Counted from the stretch's first letter, positions 44,640 to 53,824 are shown. The stretch is DNA of 64,000 nt from Clostridium sp. (GCF_021372645.1 NZ_JAJFUC010000002.1:1-64000), one strand, 5' to 3'. Numbers and translations are program-made. Notes: generated from the sequence alone by a model not told the origin.

Positions 44640-45068
44640 TTAATCTTCTGTATATATGCAACTATTATTAGGAGTTTCGAATAGTTCCACTTCACATACT
44701 GATAAGCCCTTATTCTTTAATCTATTAAAAATATCTCTAGACATTTCTTCTGCTGTTGGTCTATAACCTACAAAATATATATCAAAATTATTTGGTAGTT
44801 CTTCTAGTTTCTTTCCTAAAGCTTTTCCTTCTTCGTTATCTTCAATAATTAGCTTATGATCAAAGATATCTGCAATTTCTTTTAAAGAATCTTTAAAATT
44901 TGAGAAGTCATCAACCATACCACGAAGTTGACCTTCCCCATGTAAAGTTTCTGATTTTAGCTTTGCAATTAGCTTATATCTGTGTCCATGAATATTAGAA
45001 CATTTGCCTTTATATCCACTTAAATAATGTGCCATATCAAATTGTATTTCGCTCTTTATCTTAAACAT
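44640..45068 (-). CDS. queD: 6-carboxy-5,6,7,8-tetrahydropterin synthase
   Basis: T-fold enzyme that converts dihydroneopterin triphosphate to the carboxy-tetrahydropterin used by QueE. Zinc-site histidines and the catalytic cysteine appear in FDMAHYLSGYKGKCSNIHGH with RYK, and a conserved HKL and ELFETPNNS segment follow. It is the first gene of the five-gene que operon. AAGGAG precedes ATG 45068. No preQ1 riboswitch was recognised in its leader; instead two hairpin/T-run repeats lie upstream. Confidence 0.94.
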   Translation of the reverse strand: MFKIKSEIQFDMAHYLSGYKGKCSNIHGHRYKLIAKLKSETLHGEGQLRGMVDDFSNFKDSLKEIADIFDHKLIIEDNEEGKALGKKLEELPNNFDIYFVGYRPTAEEMSRDIFNRLKNKGLSVCEVELFETPNNSCIYTED

Positions 45069-45114
45069 AGTATTCTCCTTACTTAATTGCTATAATAGTT
45101 CTTTATTGTGCTTA

Positions 45115-45230
45115 ATAAGGTCTCAGTTGCGCTTTGCACTTTTTTCAGCAATGCGTACTTTTTATATGTGAATTGTTCTTATGTTTGTTTAATAAGTTCT
45201 TGGTTGCGCTTCGCACTTTTTTCATCGGTG
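45115..45230 (+). repeat. Hairpin/T-run repeats in the que operon leader
   Basis: Two clear units: AATAAGGTCTCAGTTGCGCT with TTGCACTTTTTT (from 45115) and AATAAGTTCTTGGTTGCGCT with TCGCACTTTTTT (from 45191). Between them is a weaker piece, GCGTACTTTTTATATGTG. They match the units at 34.1 kb and have the T-run on the plus strand. They occupy the leader region of the que operon. Confidence 0.6.
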
Positions 45231-45499
45231 TATATTTTTATGCATTAAAAAAGGTCAATTTTATTATAACTAAAACTAGCACAACAAAATTAACCTTAAA
45301 TCTTTTACTTAATTTAAAATTAAATTGCCTAGTTTTGTTTAAGGACAGGATGGTCTAACGAACTGTCCATTATTCAATTAATAATAATAATGATAACATG
45401 TTTCATTTAAATAGGCAAACTTTCTGTCACATTTTAATTCAATGTGATATAATTAGTAAGTATCAGATAATTTTATATTTAACTTAAGGAGGTCTTTCT

Positions 45500-46297
45500 T
45501 TGAAAAACAAAATAGGATTTATGCATAAATTTGCATATAGTTTTTTTGATTTTGCTGCCTATAAAGAATTTTTAGTACAAGGACTTGGAAAATCAATTTT
45601 ATATATTTTTCTTGTTACTTTAATATTTTCTACTATAACTAATATAAATACAATAGGTAAATTCAACTCTGAAGTATCTAGTATGCAAGCAATCTTTATA
45701 CATAGTGCACCAAACTTTGAACTTAAAAATGGTTTATTATCTGTAGAATCAGATTCGCCTATTTACTATAAACACAATGGTGAACAACTTATTGTTGATA
45801 CAAGCGGAAAAACAAGTAAGTCAATTTTAGACCCTTATAGTGATGCTATCTATATAAATTCAGATGAAATTACTATTAGGCAAAATTATAGTACACTACA
45901 AACTCTAAAGTTTACAGATTTTACTGAATTTAATTTAACAAACAAAACTTTACAAAGTGCTTTATCTATCTTGAAAACTATTTTTCCAATAATACTCTTA
46001 ATCTTTGAGCCAATATTTTCATTTTTACTAAATTTAATTTCAGGATTTTTAATACTAGGCCCCCTATGTTTAAATATTAGTTCTATAATGGGTGTGAAAT
46101 TGAAGTATTCTAAAACCTGCACTTTAAGTTTTTATGCAATGACACTACCACTTTTACTAGAATCTTTATTGAATATATCTGAAATAGATTTACCTGAATT
46201 TTCTGTTATTTTCTATATAGTTGCTTTAATCTACTGTGGATTAGCTATTAAAGAAATCAAAAATATTGATAAATCTACTTTAAATTTTACGAAATAG
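45500..46297 (+). CDS. DUF1189-family membrane protein
   Basis: A 265-residue multi-pass membrane protein of the DUF1189 family, function unknown. It has one N-terminal membrane helix, an external domain with FELKNGLLSVES, SPIYYKHNGEQLIVDT and SDEITIRQNYSTLQTLKF, then four C-terminal helices. The start is TTG at 45500 behind GGAGGTC. A promoter-like TGTGATATAAT (45443 to 45453) lies upstream. It is followed by a bidirectional terminator and converges with ydjM. Confidence 0.85.
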   Translation: MKNKIGFMHKFAYSFFDFAAYKEFLVQGLGKSILYIFLVTLIFSTITNINTIGKFNSEVSSMQAIFIHSAPNFELKNGLLSVESDSPIYYKHNGEQLIVDTSGKTSKSILDPYSDAIYINSDEITIRQNYSTLQTLKFTDFTEFNLTNKTLQSALSILKTIFPIILLIFEPIFSFLLNLISGFLILGPLCLNISSIMGVKLKYSKTCTLSFYAMTLPLLLESLLNISEIDLPEFSVIFYIVALIYCGLAIKEIKNIDKSTLNFTK

Positions 46298-46363
46298 AAT
46301 TGAATTAGAAAAAATTTAATTTTACTTTTGAAATCAAGTTATTTGTATATTTTTCTAGGCATT

Positions 46364-46398
46364 AAAAAGAGTAGATTTTATAAAATCTACTCTCTTTT
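46364..46398. terminator. Bidirectional terminator, DUF1189/YdjM
   Basis: AAAAAGAGTAGATTTTA pairs with TAAAATCTACTCTCTTTT, nearly perfect, between converging genes. Confidence 0.8.
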
Positions 46399-46403
46399 GG
46401 TAT

Positions 46404-46436
46404 CTATATAAGTTGCACTAATGAATTCAGAATACA
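46404..46436 (-). mobile_element. Possible solo end of the 95-bp element
   Basis: The stretch starts with CTATATAAGTTG, identical to the 12-bp terminal repeat of the element at 6212, and continues CACTAATGAA where intact copies have a similar TGATAATGAA. No matching opposite end lies 95 bases away. It is probably a truncated relative. Confidence 0.4.
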
Positions 46437-46518
46437 TTTTTTATTCGAATGACCATATATATTTAGATATTGATTGCTTCAGCGACACCGCCTTGATGGT
46501 AACAGTAATATTGGTCTT

Positions 46519-47040
46519 TTATTTTTGAGTAAATGTAAATACTGAAGTAATATGAAGTATATCAAGAACTATAACAATGTTTACACAAGTTAAAATCCCG
46601 CATAATATATCTTCTAACTTGCCATTTGTTTTTATCTTACTCAAAGAAAATCTCTTTTTACTCAAAGGATAAAACCAAGACAATCCTCCAATGGTAAAAC
46701 TATCTAAAATTAAATGTGATAACACTCCTAAAAATAATCCCTTTACACCAACTATAAGTATCTTATGGGTAATTATTCCAAGGCTTATTGAATATAAAAG
46801 CAAGTATATAAGTGGTGCATGGAACAGTTTTCTATGTCCAGCAAATTTATTTATTGCTTTAGAAACTGTTTTTGCTTTGTGTCCAATATAACTATTTTTA
46901 TGATCAATATCAGGGAATATACTTCCAACTAGTGCTCCGCCTAATAGTATCCCCTTCGATACTATAGGCATATTTGTCATTTGTAAGTTTACATATAGCC
47001 CTACTAATATTCCACCATTTATGTGTGTTTTGTAATTCAT
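46519..47040 (-). CDS. YdjM/DUF457-family membrane metal-dependent hydrolase
   Basis: A 173-residue membrane protein of the YdjM family. The metal-binding pattern is visible as MNYKTHINGG, SIFPDIDHKNS, AGHRKLFHAPL and SHLILDSFT, with four hydrophobic segments. Some relatives in other bacteria are SOS-regulated, but no LexA-type box was found upstream here. The start is ATG 47040. It stands between a terminator on one side and the feo region on the other. Confidence 0.85.
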   Translation of the reverse strand: MNYKTHINGGILVGLYVNLQMTNMPIVSKGILLGGALVGSIFPDIDHKNSYIGHKAKTVSKAINKFAGHRKLFHAPLIYLLLYSISLGIITHKILIVGVKGLFLGVLSHLILDSFTIGGLSWFYPLSKKRFSLSKIKTNGKLEDILCGILTCVNIVIVLDILHITSVFTFTQK

Positions 47041-47177
47041 TTTTTATACTCCTATTATTAATATTATTTTATCTTTTGATTGAATTTAGTCATTGTGTTA
47101 TTATACTATAGATTTATCATCTGTCAAAAATAATAAATTCATAATATAGATACGCCTTTTCCGATTTATGTGTAAAA

Positions 47178-47216
47178 AAAATCTCACTAAAAAACTAACG
47201 TTTTTAATGAGATTTT
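47178..47216 (-). terminator. Terminator downstream of the feo cluster
   Basis: AAAATCTCA and TGAGATTTT pair around AAAAAC/GTTTTT inner arms and lie past the FeoB-associated gene. Confidence 0.6.
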
Positions 47217-47313
47217 GTATTAACTCAAATTTTTCAAGCTAATTCTTAAGTTTGTAAGTTTTAAAGAATTTTAGAACTTTTACTCTATAATTATATATAT
47301 TTCTGATTAAATA

Positions 47314-47472
47314 CTATTTTATAGTATTATTATTTTTCCCAGAGCAAATTTTTTGAGATTTGCACCCATTACATCCACAGTTACATTTTCCTTTCGAAGA
47401 ATTTCTTAAAGACTTGACTATTATAAATCCAGCAAAAAAGATTATTATAGTTGTAATTATTACTTCTATCAT
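47314..47472 (-). CDS. FeoB-associated Cys-rich membrane protein
   Basis: A 52-residue protein: one N-terminal membrane helix (IIITTIIIFFAGFIIVK-like, about residues 4-20), then basic residues and the cluster CNCGCNGCK and a further Cys near the end. This organisation matches the FeoB-associated family (PF12669). It is 68 bases downstream of feoB on the same strand, so it is probably in the ferrous-iron transporter operon. The start is ATG 47472 and the ribosome site is weak. It probably helps iron handling; details are unknown. Confidence 0.8.
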   Translation of the reverse strand: MIEVIITTIIIFFAGFIIVKSLRNSSKGKCNCGCNGCKSQKICSGKNNNTIK

Positions 47473-47540
47473 TTAAGCTTCACCTACCTATAATATCGAA
47501 TTTTTAAGGCAAATACTAAAATTTGTACTTAAATTATTTA

Positions 47541-49307
47541 TTAGAATATTAAGCTACCTATATTAAATACTAAGAAGGCAGCAATCCATGCAACAAACAA
47601 TTGAAAAAATACTGAAAATAAAGTTAGCTTGATTCCATATTCCTTTTTCATAGTTCCAATTACAGATATACATGGAGTATAAAGTAATATGAATACTAAA
47701 AAAGCATAAGCTGAAATAGTTGTAAAATGTTCTGGTAAAATAACTGATAGATCTCCAGCAAAAATTACTTGCATTGATGCTAGAACTGATTCTTTAGCAA
47801 GTAAACCTGAAAGAATTGATACAGCTGATTGCCAATTTCCGAAACCTAGTGGTGTAAATAGTGGTGCTATTACGCTACCTATAGATGCTAGTATACTATT
47901 ATTAACTTCATTTACCATACCATGAATATTAAAGTTTGATAAAAACCATACTACCACACTCATTGCAAATATAATAGTTGCAGCTTTCTTTAAAAAGCTC
48001 ATAGCTTTATCTTTTGTTTGTTTATATATTGAAGAAACCTTTGGCATTTTATATTCAGGAATTTCAATTATAAAAGGTTCCTCATCCTTTTTAAAATATG
48101 TATTTTTAAATAATATTCCAAGTAAAAATGCAACTATTATTCCAAGTAAATATAGTGAGGATACTACAAGACCTCTATGCGATTCAAAAAATACTGCTGC
48201 AAAAACTGTATAAACAGGTAATCTTGCATTACAGGACATAAACGGTACAAGTAGCGCTGTAAGTTTCCGATCCTTTTCACTTTCTAAAGTTCTAGAAGTC
48301 ATTATTGCTGGAACTGTACATCCAAAGCCTATTATCATAGGTATAAATGCCTTACCTGAAAGTCCCATTTTTCTCATTAACTTATCCATCATAAAGGCTA
48401 CTCTCGCCATGTAACCACTATCTTCTAATATGGTTATACACATGAACAACACCAAAATTATTGGTAATAGTACTATTATTCCTCCAACCCCAGAAATTAT
48501 TCCATCTACAATAAGAGATTTAAACCAAGGAGATGTTGTTAAAAGGAGATTACCTACAAATGGTATTAAGATATCATTTAAAAATCCGTCCAATAAATCT
48601 GATAGAGGTTGTCCAACCAAAGAGAATGTTAGTTCGAACATTAAAGCCATTAGCATTATAAAAATTGGATAAGCAAAAACCGGATGTAATACCCACTTGT
48701 CCATTTTCTCAGTTATAGTTGTTTCCTTTTTTTCCTGTCTAGTAATACTTGTACTTAATATTTTTTCAATAAATTCATAAGCTTCTTTTTCAGAAGAAAA
48801 GTTGTACGTATCTGAATCTAAAGGTGATTTGAAATTTCCCTTTTGTAGTCTTTCTTCAATTTTATCAATGCCTTTATTTTTTCCTGCAACAATAGGAATA
48901 ACTTCTACATTTAATTCTTTAGATAATCTTTTATAATCAATAACTATTCCTTTACTTTCACTGACATCAATCATATTTAAAGCTAATATTATTGGTATAT
49001 TAAATTGTTTAAGTTGTGTTGTAAGATATAAATTTCTATTAAGATTTGATGCATCTACAATATTTAATATTAAATCTACATTTCCTTCTTCTAAAAACTT
49101 TTTAGATACCTTTTCTTCATTTGAGAAAGTATCCATAGCATATATTCCTGGTAAATCTACAATTTTAATATCTCCTAAAAGAAATCCTTCTTTTTTATCT
49201 ACAGTTACACCTGGCCAATTACCAACATACTGATTTGAGCCTGTAAGTGCATTATATAATGTGGTTTTTCCTACATTGGGATTACCTAGTAAAGCTACAT
49301 TTATCAT
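47541..49307 (-). CDS. feoB: Ferrous iron transporter FeoB
   Basis: GTP-driven Fe(II) uptake protein. The N-terminal G domain has GNPNVGKTTLYN (G1), DLPGIYAM (G3) and LNMID (G4). From about residue 200 it is a polytopic membrane domain with GFGCTVPAIMTSRTL, MSCNARLPVY and a C-terminal GLLAKESVLASMQ region. The 588-residue length is complete but on the short side for FeoB, with a shorter linker. It is preceded by feoA after 103 bases. The promoter upstream of feoA contains degenerate TGATA elements. Confidence 0.94.
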   Translation of the reverse strand: MINVALLGNPNVGKTTLYNALTGSNQYVGNWPGVTVDKKEGFLLGDIKIVDLPGIYAMDTFSNEEKVSKKFLEEGNVDLILNIVDASNLNRNLYLTTQLKQFNIPIILALNMIDVSESKGIVIDYKRLSKELNVEVIPIVAGKNKGIDKIEERLQKGNFKSPLDSDTYNFSSEKEAYEFIEKILSTSITRQEKKETTITEKMDKWVLHPVFAYPIFIMLMALMFELTFSLVGQPLSDLLDGFLNDILIPFVGNLLLTTSPWFKSLIVDGIISGVGGIIVLLPIILVLFMCITILEDSGYMARVAFMMDKLMRKMGLSGKAFIPMIIGFGCTVPAIMTSRTLESEKDRKLTALLVPFMSCNARLPVYTVFAAVFFESHRGLVVSSLYLLGIIVAFLLGILFKNTYFKKDEEPFIIEIPEYKMPKVSSIYKQTKDKAMSFLKKAATIIFAMSVVVWFLSNFNIHGMVNEVNNSILASIGSVIAPLFTPLGFGNWQSAVSILSGLLAKESVLASMQVIFAGDLSVILPEHFTTISAYAFLVFILLYTPCISVIGTMKKEYGIKLTLFSVFFQLFVAWIAAFLVFNIGSLIF

Positions 49308-49410
49308 AAATTCAAGTCTCCTCTATTCTGCTAATAATTCTCGCTTTAATTAGCTTTAGTTAATTTCCTATGAGTTACACTTATATATAAGTGGTATAGA
49401 TGTAATTTAC

Positions 49411-49632
49411 TTATTTTTCTAACAATATATACTTAGCATCCTTTTTCCTAATAGCCAAATCAAATCCTCTAAAATTTATAATTATTGGATCTCCTAGAGG
49501 TGCTCTTCTCCTAAGTTCAACTTCTGTCCCCTCTATACATCCTAATGCAAATAATCTTTTTATTAACTTTGAATCTCCTTTAATTGATGAAATTGTTCCT
49601 TTCTCTCCTGGATTCAAACTACAAATACTCAT
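49411..49632 (-). CDS. feoA: Ferrous iron transport protein FeoA
   Basis: A 73-residue SH3-like cytoplasmic partner of FeoB. The fold pattern is visible as GEKGTISSIKGDSKLIKRLF, GCIEGTEVELRRRAPLGDP and the final strand LAIRKKDAKYILL. The start is ATG 49632 after AGGAGGTATCG. It is the first gene of the feo operon. A hairpin lies about 75 bases upstream of it. Confidence 0.92.
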   Translation of the reverse strand: MSICSLNPGEKGTISSIKGDSKLIKRLFALGCIEGTEVELRRRAPLGDPIIINFRGFDLAIRKKDAKYILLEK

Positions 49633-49705
49633 GCGATACCTCCTAATTGAAAATACTTATCATATAATTAAGAATATCATTATTGTTGAAAAAATGCAAG
49701 AAAAA

Positions 49706-49728
49706 AAATGATGTTTTTAGCATCATTT
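49706..49728 (-). terminator. Hairpin upstream of feoA
   Basis: AAATGATG and CATCATTT pair around a seven-base loop; read leftward, a T-run follows. It is 74 bases before the feoA start, so it might be an attenuator or the end of an unseen transcript. Confidence 0.55.
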
Positions 49729-49753
49729 TCATTATAGGAGAATTATTATTGCT

Positions 49754-49840
49754 TTAATTATATTTAATAGCATAAAATCCACAGTGCATATATGACATCC
49801 AAAAAAACTTCATAAGTATTAAATCCATTATTTTTTCCAT
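49754..49840 (-). CDS. 28-codon ORF between hydrogenase and feoA
   Basis: MEKIMDLILMKFFWMSYMHC is followed by GFYAIKYN. It is aromatic and mildly hydrophobic. A weak GAGAA lies before ATG 49840. It ends 26 bases before the hairpin at 49706-49728. It may be a small membrane peptide, an upstream control ORF or chance. Confidence 0.25.
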   Translation of the reverse strand: MEKIMDLILMKFFWMSYMHCGFYAIKYN

Positions 49841-49854
49841 TGAATTCTCAATGA

Positions 49855-49886
49855 AATCACCCAGATTTTAAAAATCTTGGGTGATT
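49855..49886 (-). terminator. Terminator of the hydrogenase operon
   Basis: AATCACCCAGATTTT and AAAATCTTGGGTGATT form a nearly perfect stem just past the hydrogenase stop codon. Confidence 0.8.
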
Positions 49887-49945
49887 ATTAAATATTATTA
49901 TTTATCTAAAATTAGAATTTGTAAATATGTGTTCTTATATCTACA

Positions 49946-51706
49946 TTATTCCTCATCATCATTTATTTCTCTTCTTGGAGATATAGGCATATCCCAGCAT
50001 TTATGATTTGTATGGAGCAATTTGTGTGACTTATGTGATAGTGGTTTTTCAATATAATCAGTATATAGCTTTATAACAGAAGGATTTTCATGTGAAAATC
50101 TAAGTGTAGACTTTTTATCAAGTCCATATAAGTTATCTGCACGTACCTTTGCTAGTTCCAAACCATCTGAAATTGGCTGTCCACCACCACCTGAGCATCC
50201 TCCTGGACATGCCATGACTTCTACAAAATCATAGTTAACCTTTCCTGCTCTTATTGATTTAATTAACTTTCTAGTATTTCCAAGCCCACTTACTATTGCC
50301 ACTTTTATAGGTATTCCTGTAATTTCAAAAGTTTTTTCCTTCCATCCATTCATGCCTCTTACTTCCTTAAATGAATCTGGATCTGGATTTGTACCTGTAG
50401 CTAAAAAGAATGCTGATCTAAGAGCTGCTTCCATAACTCCACCAGTAGCACCAAAAATTGCACCTGCGCCTGAACCAACTCCAAAAGGCATATCAAATGC
50501 TTCGCCCTTTAAATCTTTAGGAATAATATGTTCTGCTCTTATCATCCTATCAACTTCCCGTGTTGTAAGAACCAAATCAACATCAGGGCCTGCTCCTGCA
50601 TCATTCATTCCAGAAATTTCACTTTCATGTTTTTTAGCAATACATGGCATAATTGAAATACAATAAATCATAGATGGATCTACATTTAAAAGCTTAGCAT
50701 AATAACTCTTTGCTACTGCACCAAACATTTGTTGTGGTGATTTTGCTGTTGAAAGTTGATTTACCATGTCAGGATATTGTGATTTTAAGAAACGTACCCA
50801 ACCTGGACAGCATGATGTAAACATAGGAAATACATTATTTTTCCTATCCTTTAGTTTTTCTAAAAATTCACTACCTTCTTCCATAATAGTAAGGTCTGCA
50901 CTAAAATTTGTATCAAAAATATAGTTAAAGCCCATTCTCCTTAGTGCGGCTACAAGACGTTCTACTGTTGCTTCTTCCTGTGAAAGCCCAAGAGATTCCC
51001 CCCACGCAGCTCTAACAGCAGGTGCTATTTGTACTACTGTAATTTTATCTGGATTTGCAAGTGCTGAAAAAGCCTTTTCTGTATCATCTCTCTCTCGAAG
51101 CGCTCCTACAGGACAGTGAGTAATACATTGTCCACATAAAGAGCAATCTGAATTTTCTATTCTTCTATTATATGAAACATCTACCGTTGTTCTAGAACCA
51201 GTATTTGCAACATCCCAAATATTGAGACTTTGTATTTTATCGCAAACTTGAATACAACGCATACACTTAATACACTTTCCAGCATCACGTATTAATGGAA
51301 AATCCTCATTCCATATATATGGTTGAACATTCTTATCATAATTTAATTTTATTATTCCTAAATCATTAGCAATCTTTTGTAAGTTGCAATTACCACTTCT
51401 TATACAGAATGCACAATTACAGTCGTGTTGTGAAAGAATAAGTTCCACATTTGTTCTTCGAGTTTCTCGAACCCTAGGACTATTTGTGAATATCTCCATA
51501 TTATCTTCTGCCATGTTATTACAAGCAGGAAGCAATTTATCTTTTCCTTTTACTTCAACAACGCAAACACGACAAGCGCCTATTTCATTTATTCCTCGCA
51601 AATAGCAAAGACTTGGGATGGGAATACCTGCAAGTGCTGCTGCATCTAAAATGGTAGTACCTTCTTTTACTTCTACTACAATATTATCAATTTTAAAATT
51701 TACCAT
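49946..51706 (-). CDS. [FeFe] hydrogenase, CpI-like
   Basis: Iron-only hydrogenase, monomeric catalytic protein of 586 residues. The N-terminal 2Fe-2S domain has Cys34, 45, 48 and 62. The His-Cys 4Fe-4S site is His94/Cys98/101/107, and two ferredoxin clusters follow (CIKCMRC and CSLCGQC). The H-cluster motifs are complete: TSCCPGW with Cys300, MPCIAKKHE with Cys355, EVMACPGGCSGGGGQP with Cys500 and 504. Numbering is nearly the same as in C. pasteurianum CpI. It overlaps the 3' end of the flavoprotein gene, with the ATGGTAA overlap implying translational coupling. It is a fermentative hydrogenase, probably coupled to that flavoprotein. Confidence 0.93.
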   Translation of the reverse strand: MVNFKIDNIVVEVKEGTTILDAAALAGIPIPSLCYLRGINEIGACRVCVVEVKGKDKLLPACNNMAEDNMEIFTNSPRVRETRRTNVELILSQHDCNCAFCIRSGNCNLQKIANDLGIIKLNYDKNVQPYIWNEDFPLIRDAGKCIKCMRCIQVCDKIQSLNIWDVANTGSRTTVDVSYNRRIENSDCSLCGQCITHCPVGALRERDDTEKAFSALANPDKITVVQIAPAVRAAWGESLGLSQEEATVERLVAALRRMGFNYIFDTNFSADLTIMEEGSEFLEKLKDRKNNVFPMFTSCCPGWVRFLKSQYPDMVNQLSTAKSPQQMFGAVAKSYYAKLLNVDPSMIYCISIMPCIAKKHESEISGMNDAGAGPDVDLVLTTREVDRMIRAEHIIPKDLKGEAFDMPFGVGSGAGAIFGATGGVMEAALRSAFFLATGTNPDPDSFKEVRGMNGWKEKTFEITGIPIKVAIVSGLGNTRKLIKSIRAGKVNYDFVEVMACPGGCSGGGGQPISDGLELAKVRADNLYGLDKKSTLRFSHENPSVIKLYTDYIEKPLSHKSHKLLHTNHKCWDMPISPRREINDDEE

Positions 51707-53535
51707 TCTTTAATCCTCCCGCCCTTAAATACTCCATATCCAAAGTGATCACATCTTAGACATCTAAATGATTCTTGATGTGCTTCTGAACATGTCATTC
51801 CATATTCTATAAGTTCAAAATCATTTTTACGCTCCATAGCATCTCGCTCTAGCATGTTAACTCTACCACATGCTGGTCTATCACCTAACCTTGCATTTGG
51901 AATTTCTATATCTGTACTAATAATATGATTATACCCTAGATAATTATCAATATTCGCTGCAGCTACTTTACCTGCAGCAATTGCGCGAATAACAGTAGCT
52001 GGACCAGTTACACAATCACCACCTGCAAATATTCCAGGGCTATTTTCAATACCACTAGAACTTAGTGCCTCAATAATTCCTCTTTTAACGGGTACACCAT
52101 ATTCAGCAAAGTGTTGAGATTCTATACCTTGCCCAATTGCTATAATAAGCACATCACAAGGAAGTCGATTTTCTTCTTCTTCCGAATCTACTACTGTAGG
52201 ACGCCCTGCAGCATCAATCTTTCCAATTATTTGAGGCTTCACCCATAATGCTGTAACATTTCCATCATTATCATTTTCAATTCTTACGGGTGCTTGAAGT
52301 GTTAATATTTCACAACCTTCAGCAATAGCACCTTCTACTTCATCTGGCAATGCTGTCATATCAACTTTTCTACGTCTATATACATTACATACCTTTTTTG
52401 CGCCAAGACGCACCGCAGATCTTGTAACATCCATTGCCACATTTCCGCCTCCAATTACTAGAACTGTTTTCCCAATAAAATTAGGTAGTTTATTATCACC
52501 AATAGCACGTAACATTTCTACTGCAGAAATGACACCTTTGCTCTCTTCTCCCTTTATACCTATTTTTTTATCAGTATGAGCACCAATAGCAATATAAAGT
52601 GCATCATATTTATTTTTAAGGTCCATCAAAGAAATGTCAGTACCGACTGTAATACCAGTCTTTACTTCTACACCTGTAGAAATAATAGCTTCAATATCTT
52701 CATCTAATTTTTCTCTTGGAAGACGATAATTGGGAATACCATATCGAAGCATCCCTCCTAGTTTAGAGTATTCTTCGTAAATTACTACATGATGACCCAT
52801 AAGAGAAAGAAAATATGCTGCACTTAAGCCACCAGGCCCCCCTCCAATTACGGCAACATTCTTGCCAGTGGCTGGTGCACAGACTGGTACTGGCACTTTT
52901 CCTGCATGATCAACAGCATAACGTTTAAGTCCGCGAATATTTACTGAATCATCTATCATATTACGTCTACATCTAGCCTCACATGGATGTTCACAAATAA
53001 GAGCACAAGCAGTTGGAAAAGGATTATCTTTTCTAATAAGGCGAACTGCATCAGCATACCTTTCTTCTGATATCAAAGCAATATAACCTGGAATATCTAC
53101 ACCTGCTGGACATAATGCCACACATGGAACAGGCTGATCCAAATTGCAAATACATCTGTCATTTATAATATGTTCTACATAATCACTTTTAAAACCTATA
53201 ACACCTTTTAACACCATATTAGCTGCTTCATACCCAATTGCACAATCAGCAGAATTTGAAATCACTCTTGCTGTTTTTTCAATTAGATCAATGGTATCTA
53301 GTGTTGCGTTACCATCTAAAACATCATTAATCAAATTTTCTAATTGAGCTAAGCCAACTCTGCAAGGGACACATTTTCCACAAGTTTGTGCATGGCACAG
53401 TTTTAAAAAGGAAGCTGCCATGTCAACTGGACAAAGTCCTGGAGGGCTGGCAATAATTCGACGTTCTAAATCTTTATAAAGGCCTTCGACCACGGTTTGT
53501 GCCCTGTTTGGTGTTGTAATATCAAGTCTATTCAT
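51700..53535 (-). CDS. NuoF-like/GltD-like flavoprotein paired with the hydrogenase
   Basis: A 611-residue flavoprotein after start choice. Residues about 1-110 resemble the C-terminal cluster region of NuoF/HydB, with CGKCVPCRVGLAQL carrying a 4Fe-4S cluster. Then CNLDQPVPCVALCP and CEHPCEARCRR form the two-cluster region of glutamate-synthase small subunit-type oxidoreductases, followed by two dinucleotide folds (VAVIGGGPGGLSAAYFL and VLVIGGGNVAMDV). GAGGAG lies before ATG 53535, so the upstream frame to 53610 is ignored. It would pass electrons between NAD(P)H and ferredoxin or the hydrogenase. Whether bifurcation occurs is unknown. Confidence 0.88.
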   Translation of the reverse strand: MNRLDITTPNRAQTVVEGLYKDLERRIIASPPGLCPVDMAASFLKLCHAQTCGKCVPCRVGLAQLENLINDVLDGNATLDTIDLIEKTARVISNSADCAIGYEAANMVLKGVIGFKSDYVEHIINDRCICNLDQPVPCVALCPAGVDIPGYIALISEERYADAVRLIRKDNPFPTACALICEHPCEARCRRNMIDDSVNIRGLKRYAVDHAGKVPVPVCAPATGKNVAVIGGGPGGLSAAYFLSLMGHHVVIYEEYSKLGGMLRYGIPNYRLPREKLDEDIEAIISTGVEVKTGITVGTDISLMDLKNKYDALYIAIGAHTDKKIGIKGEESKGVISAVEMLRAIGDNKLPNFIGKTVLVIGGGNVAMDVTRSAVRLGAKKVCNVYRRRKVDMTALPDEVEGAIAEGCEILTLQAPVRIENDNDGNVTALWVKPQIIGKIDAAGRPTVVDSEEEENRLPCDVLIIAIGQGIESQHFAEYGVPVKRGIIEALSSSGIENSPGIFAGGDCVTGPATVIRAIAAGKVAAANIDNYLGYNHIISTDIEIPNARLGDRPACGRVNMLERDAMERKNDFELIEYGMTCSEAHQESFRCLRCDHFGYGVFKGGRIKEW

Positions 53536-53804
53536 TTTTACTCCTCTCTGCATGTTTTTTTCATGCTTGCAAATAACTAATATAATTTCTAGTATAACAT
53601 TGATGTACATATTTACTTATTGTCATTATACTTTATTTCCAGAAAATTCTCAAAATACGATTTTATACAATTAATCAAGTAAATAGTAAATGGGACTCAA
53701 TACCTCTGTATTATTTCCCATAGTAAAATTCTATTCACTTTTTCGTATTAATATGTTACTTACTGTACAGTCAAAAATTCTATAAAAAAAGTTAACCCTT
53801 TTAG

Positions 53805-53824
53805 GTAAGTAGCATACTACTTAC
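53805..53824. promoter_or_regulatory. 20-bp palindrome upstream of the hydrogenase operon
   Basis: GTAAGTAG, four bases, CTACTTAC, a perfect 8-bp inverted repeat about 270 bases before the flavoprotein start. It may be an operator, but its regulator is unknown. Confidence 0.35.

Larger units (their letters stand above)
49633..49945. other. Intergenic region upstream of feoA
   Basis: Contains the hydrogenase terminator, a 28-codon ORF, a second hairpin near feoA, and partial TGATA/TATCA elements that weakly resemble a Fur site. No canonical Fur box was found. Confidence 0.5.

Noticed and set aside
45069..45360. preQ1 riboswitch upstream of queD
   Set aside because: I could not find the class I or class II preQ1 consensus in the leader; only the hairpin/T-run repeats are there.
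49633..49720. Fur box in front of feoA
   Set aside because: Only scattered TGATA and TATCA half-elements are present; they do not form a 7-1-7 palindrome.
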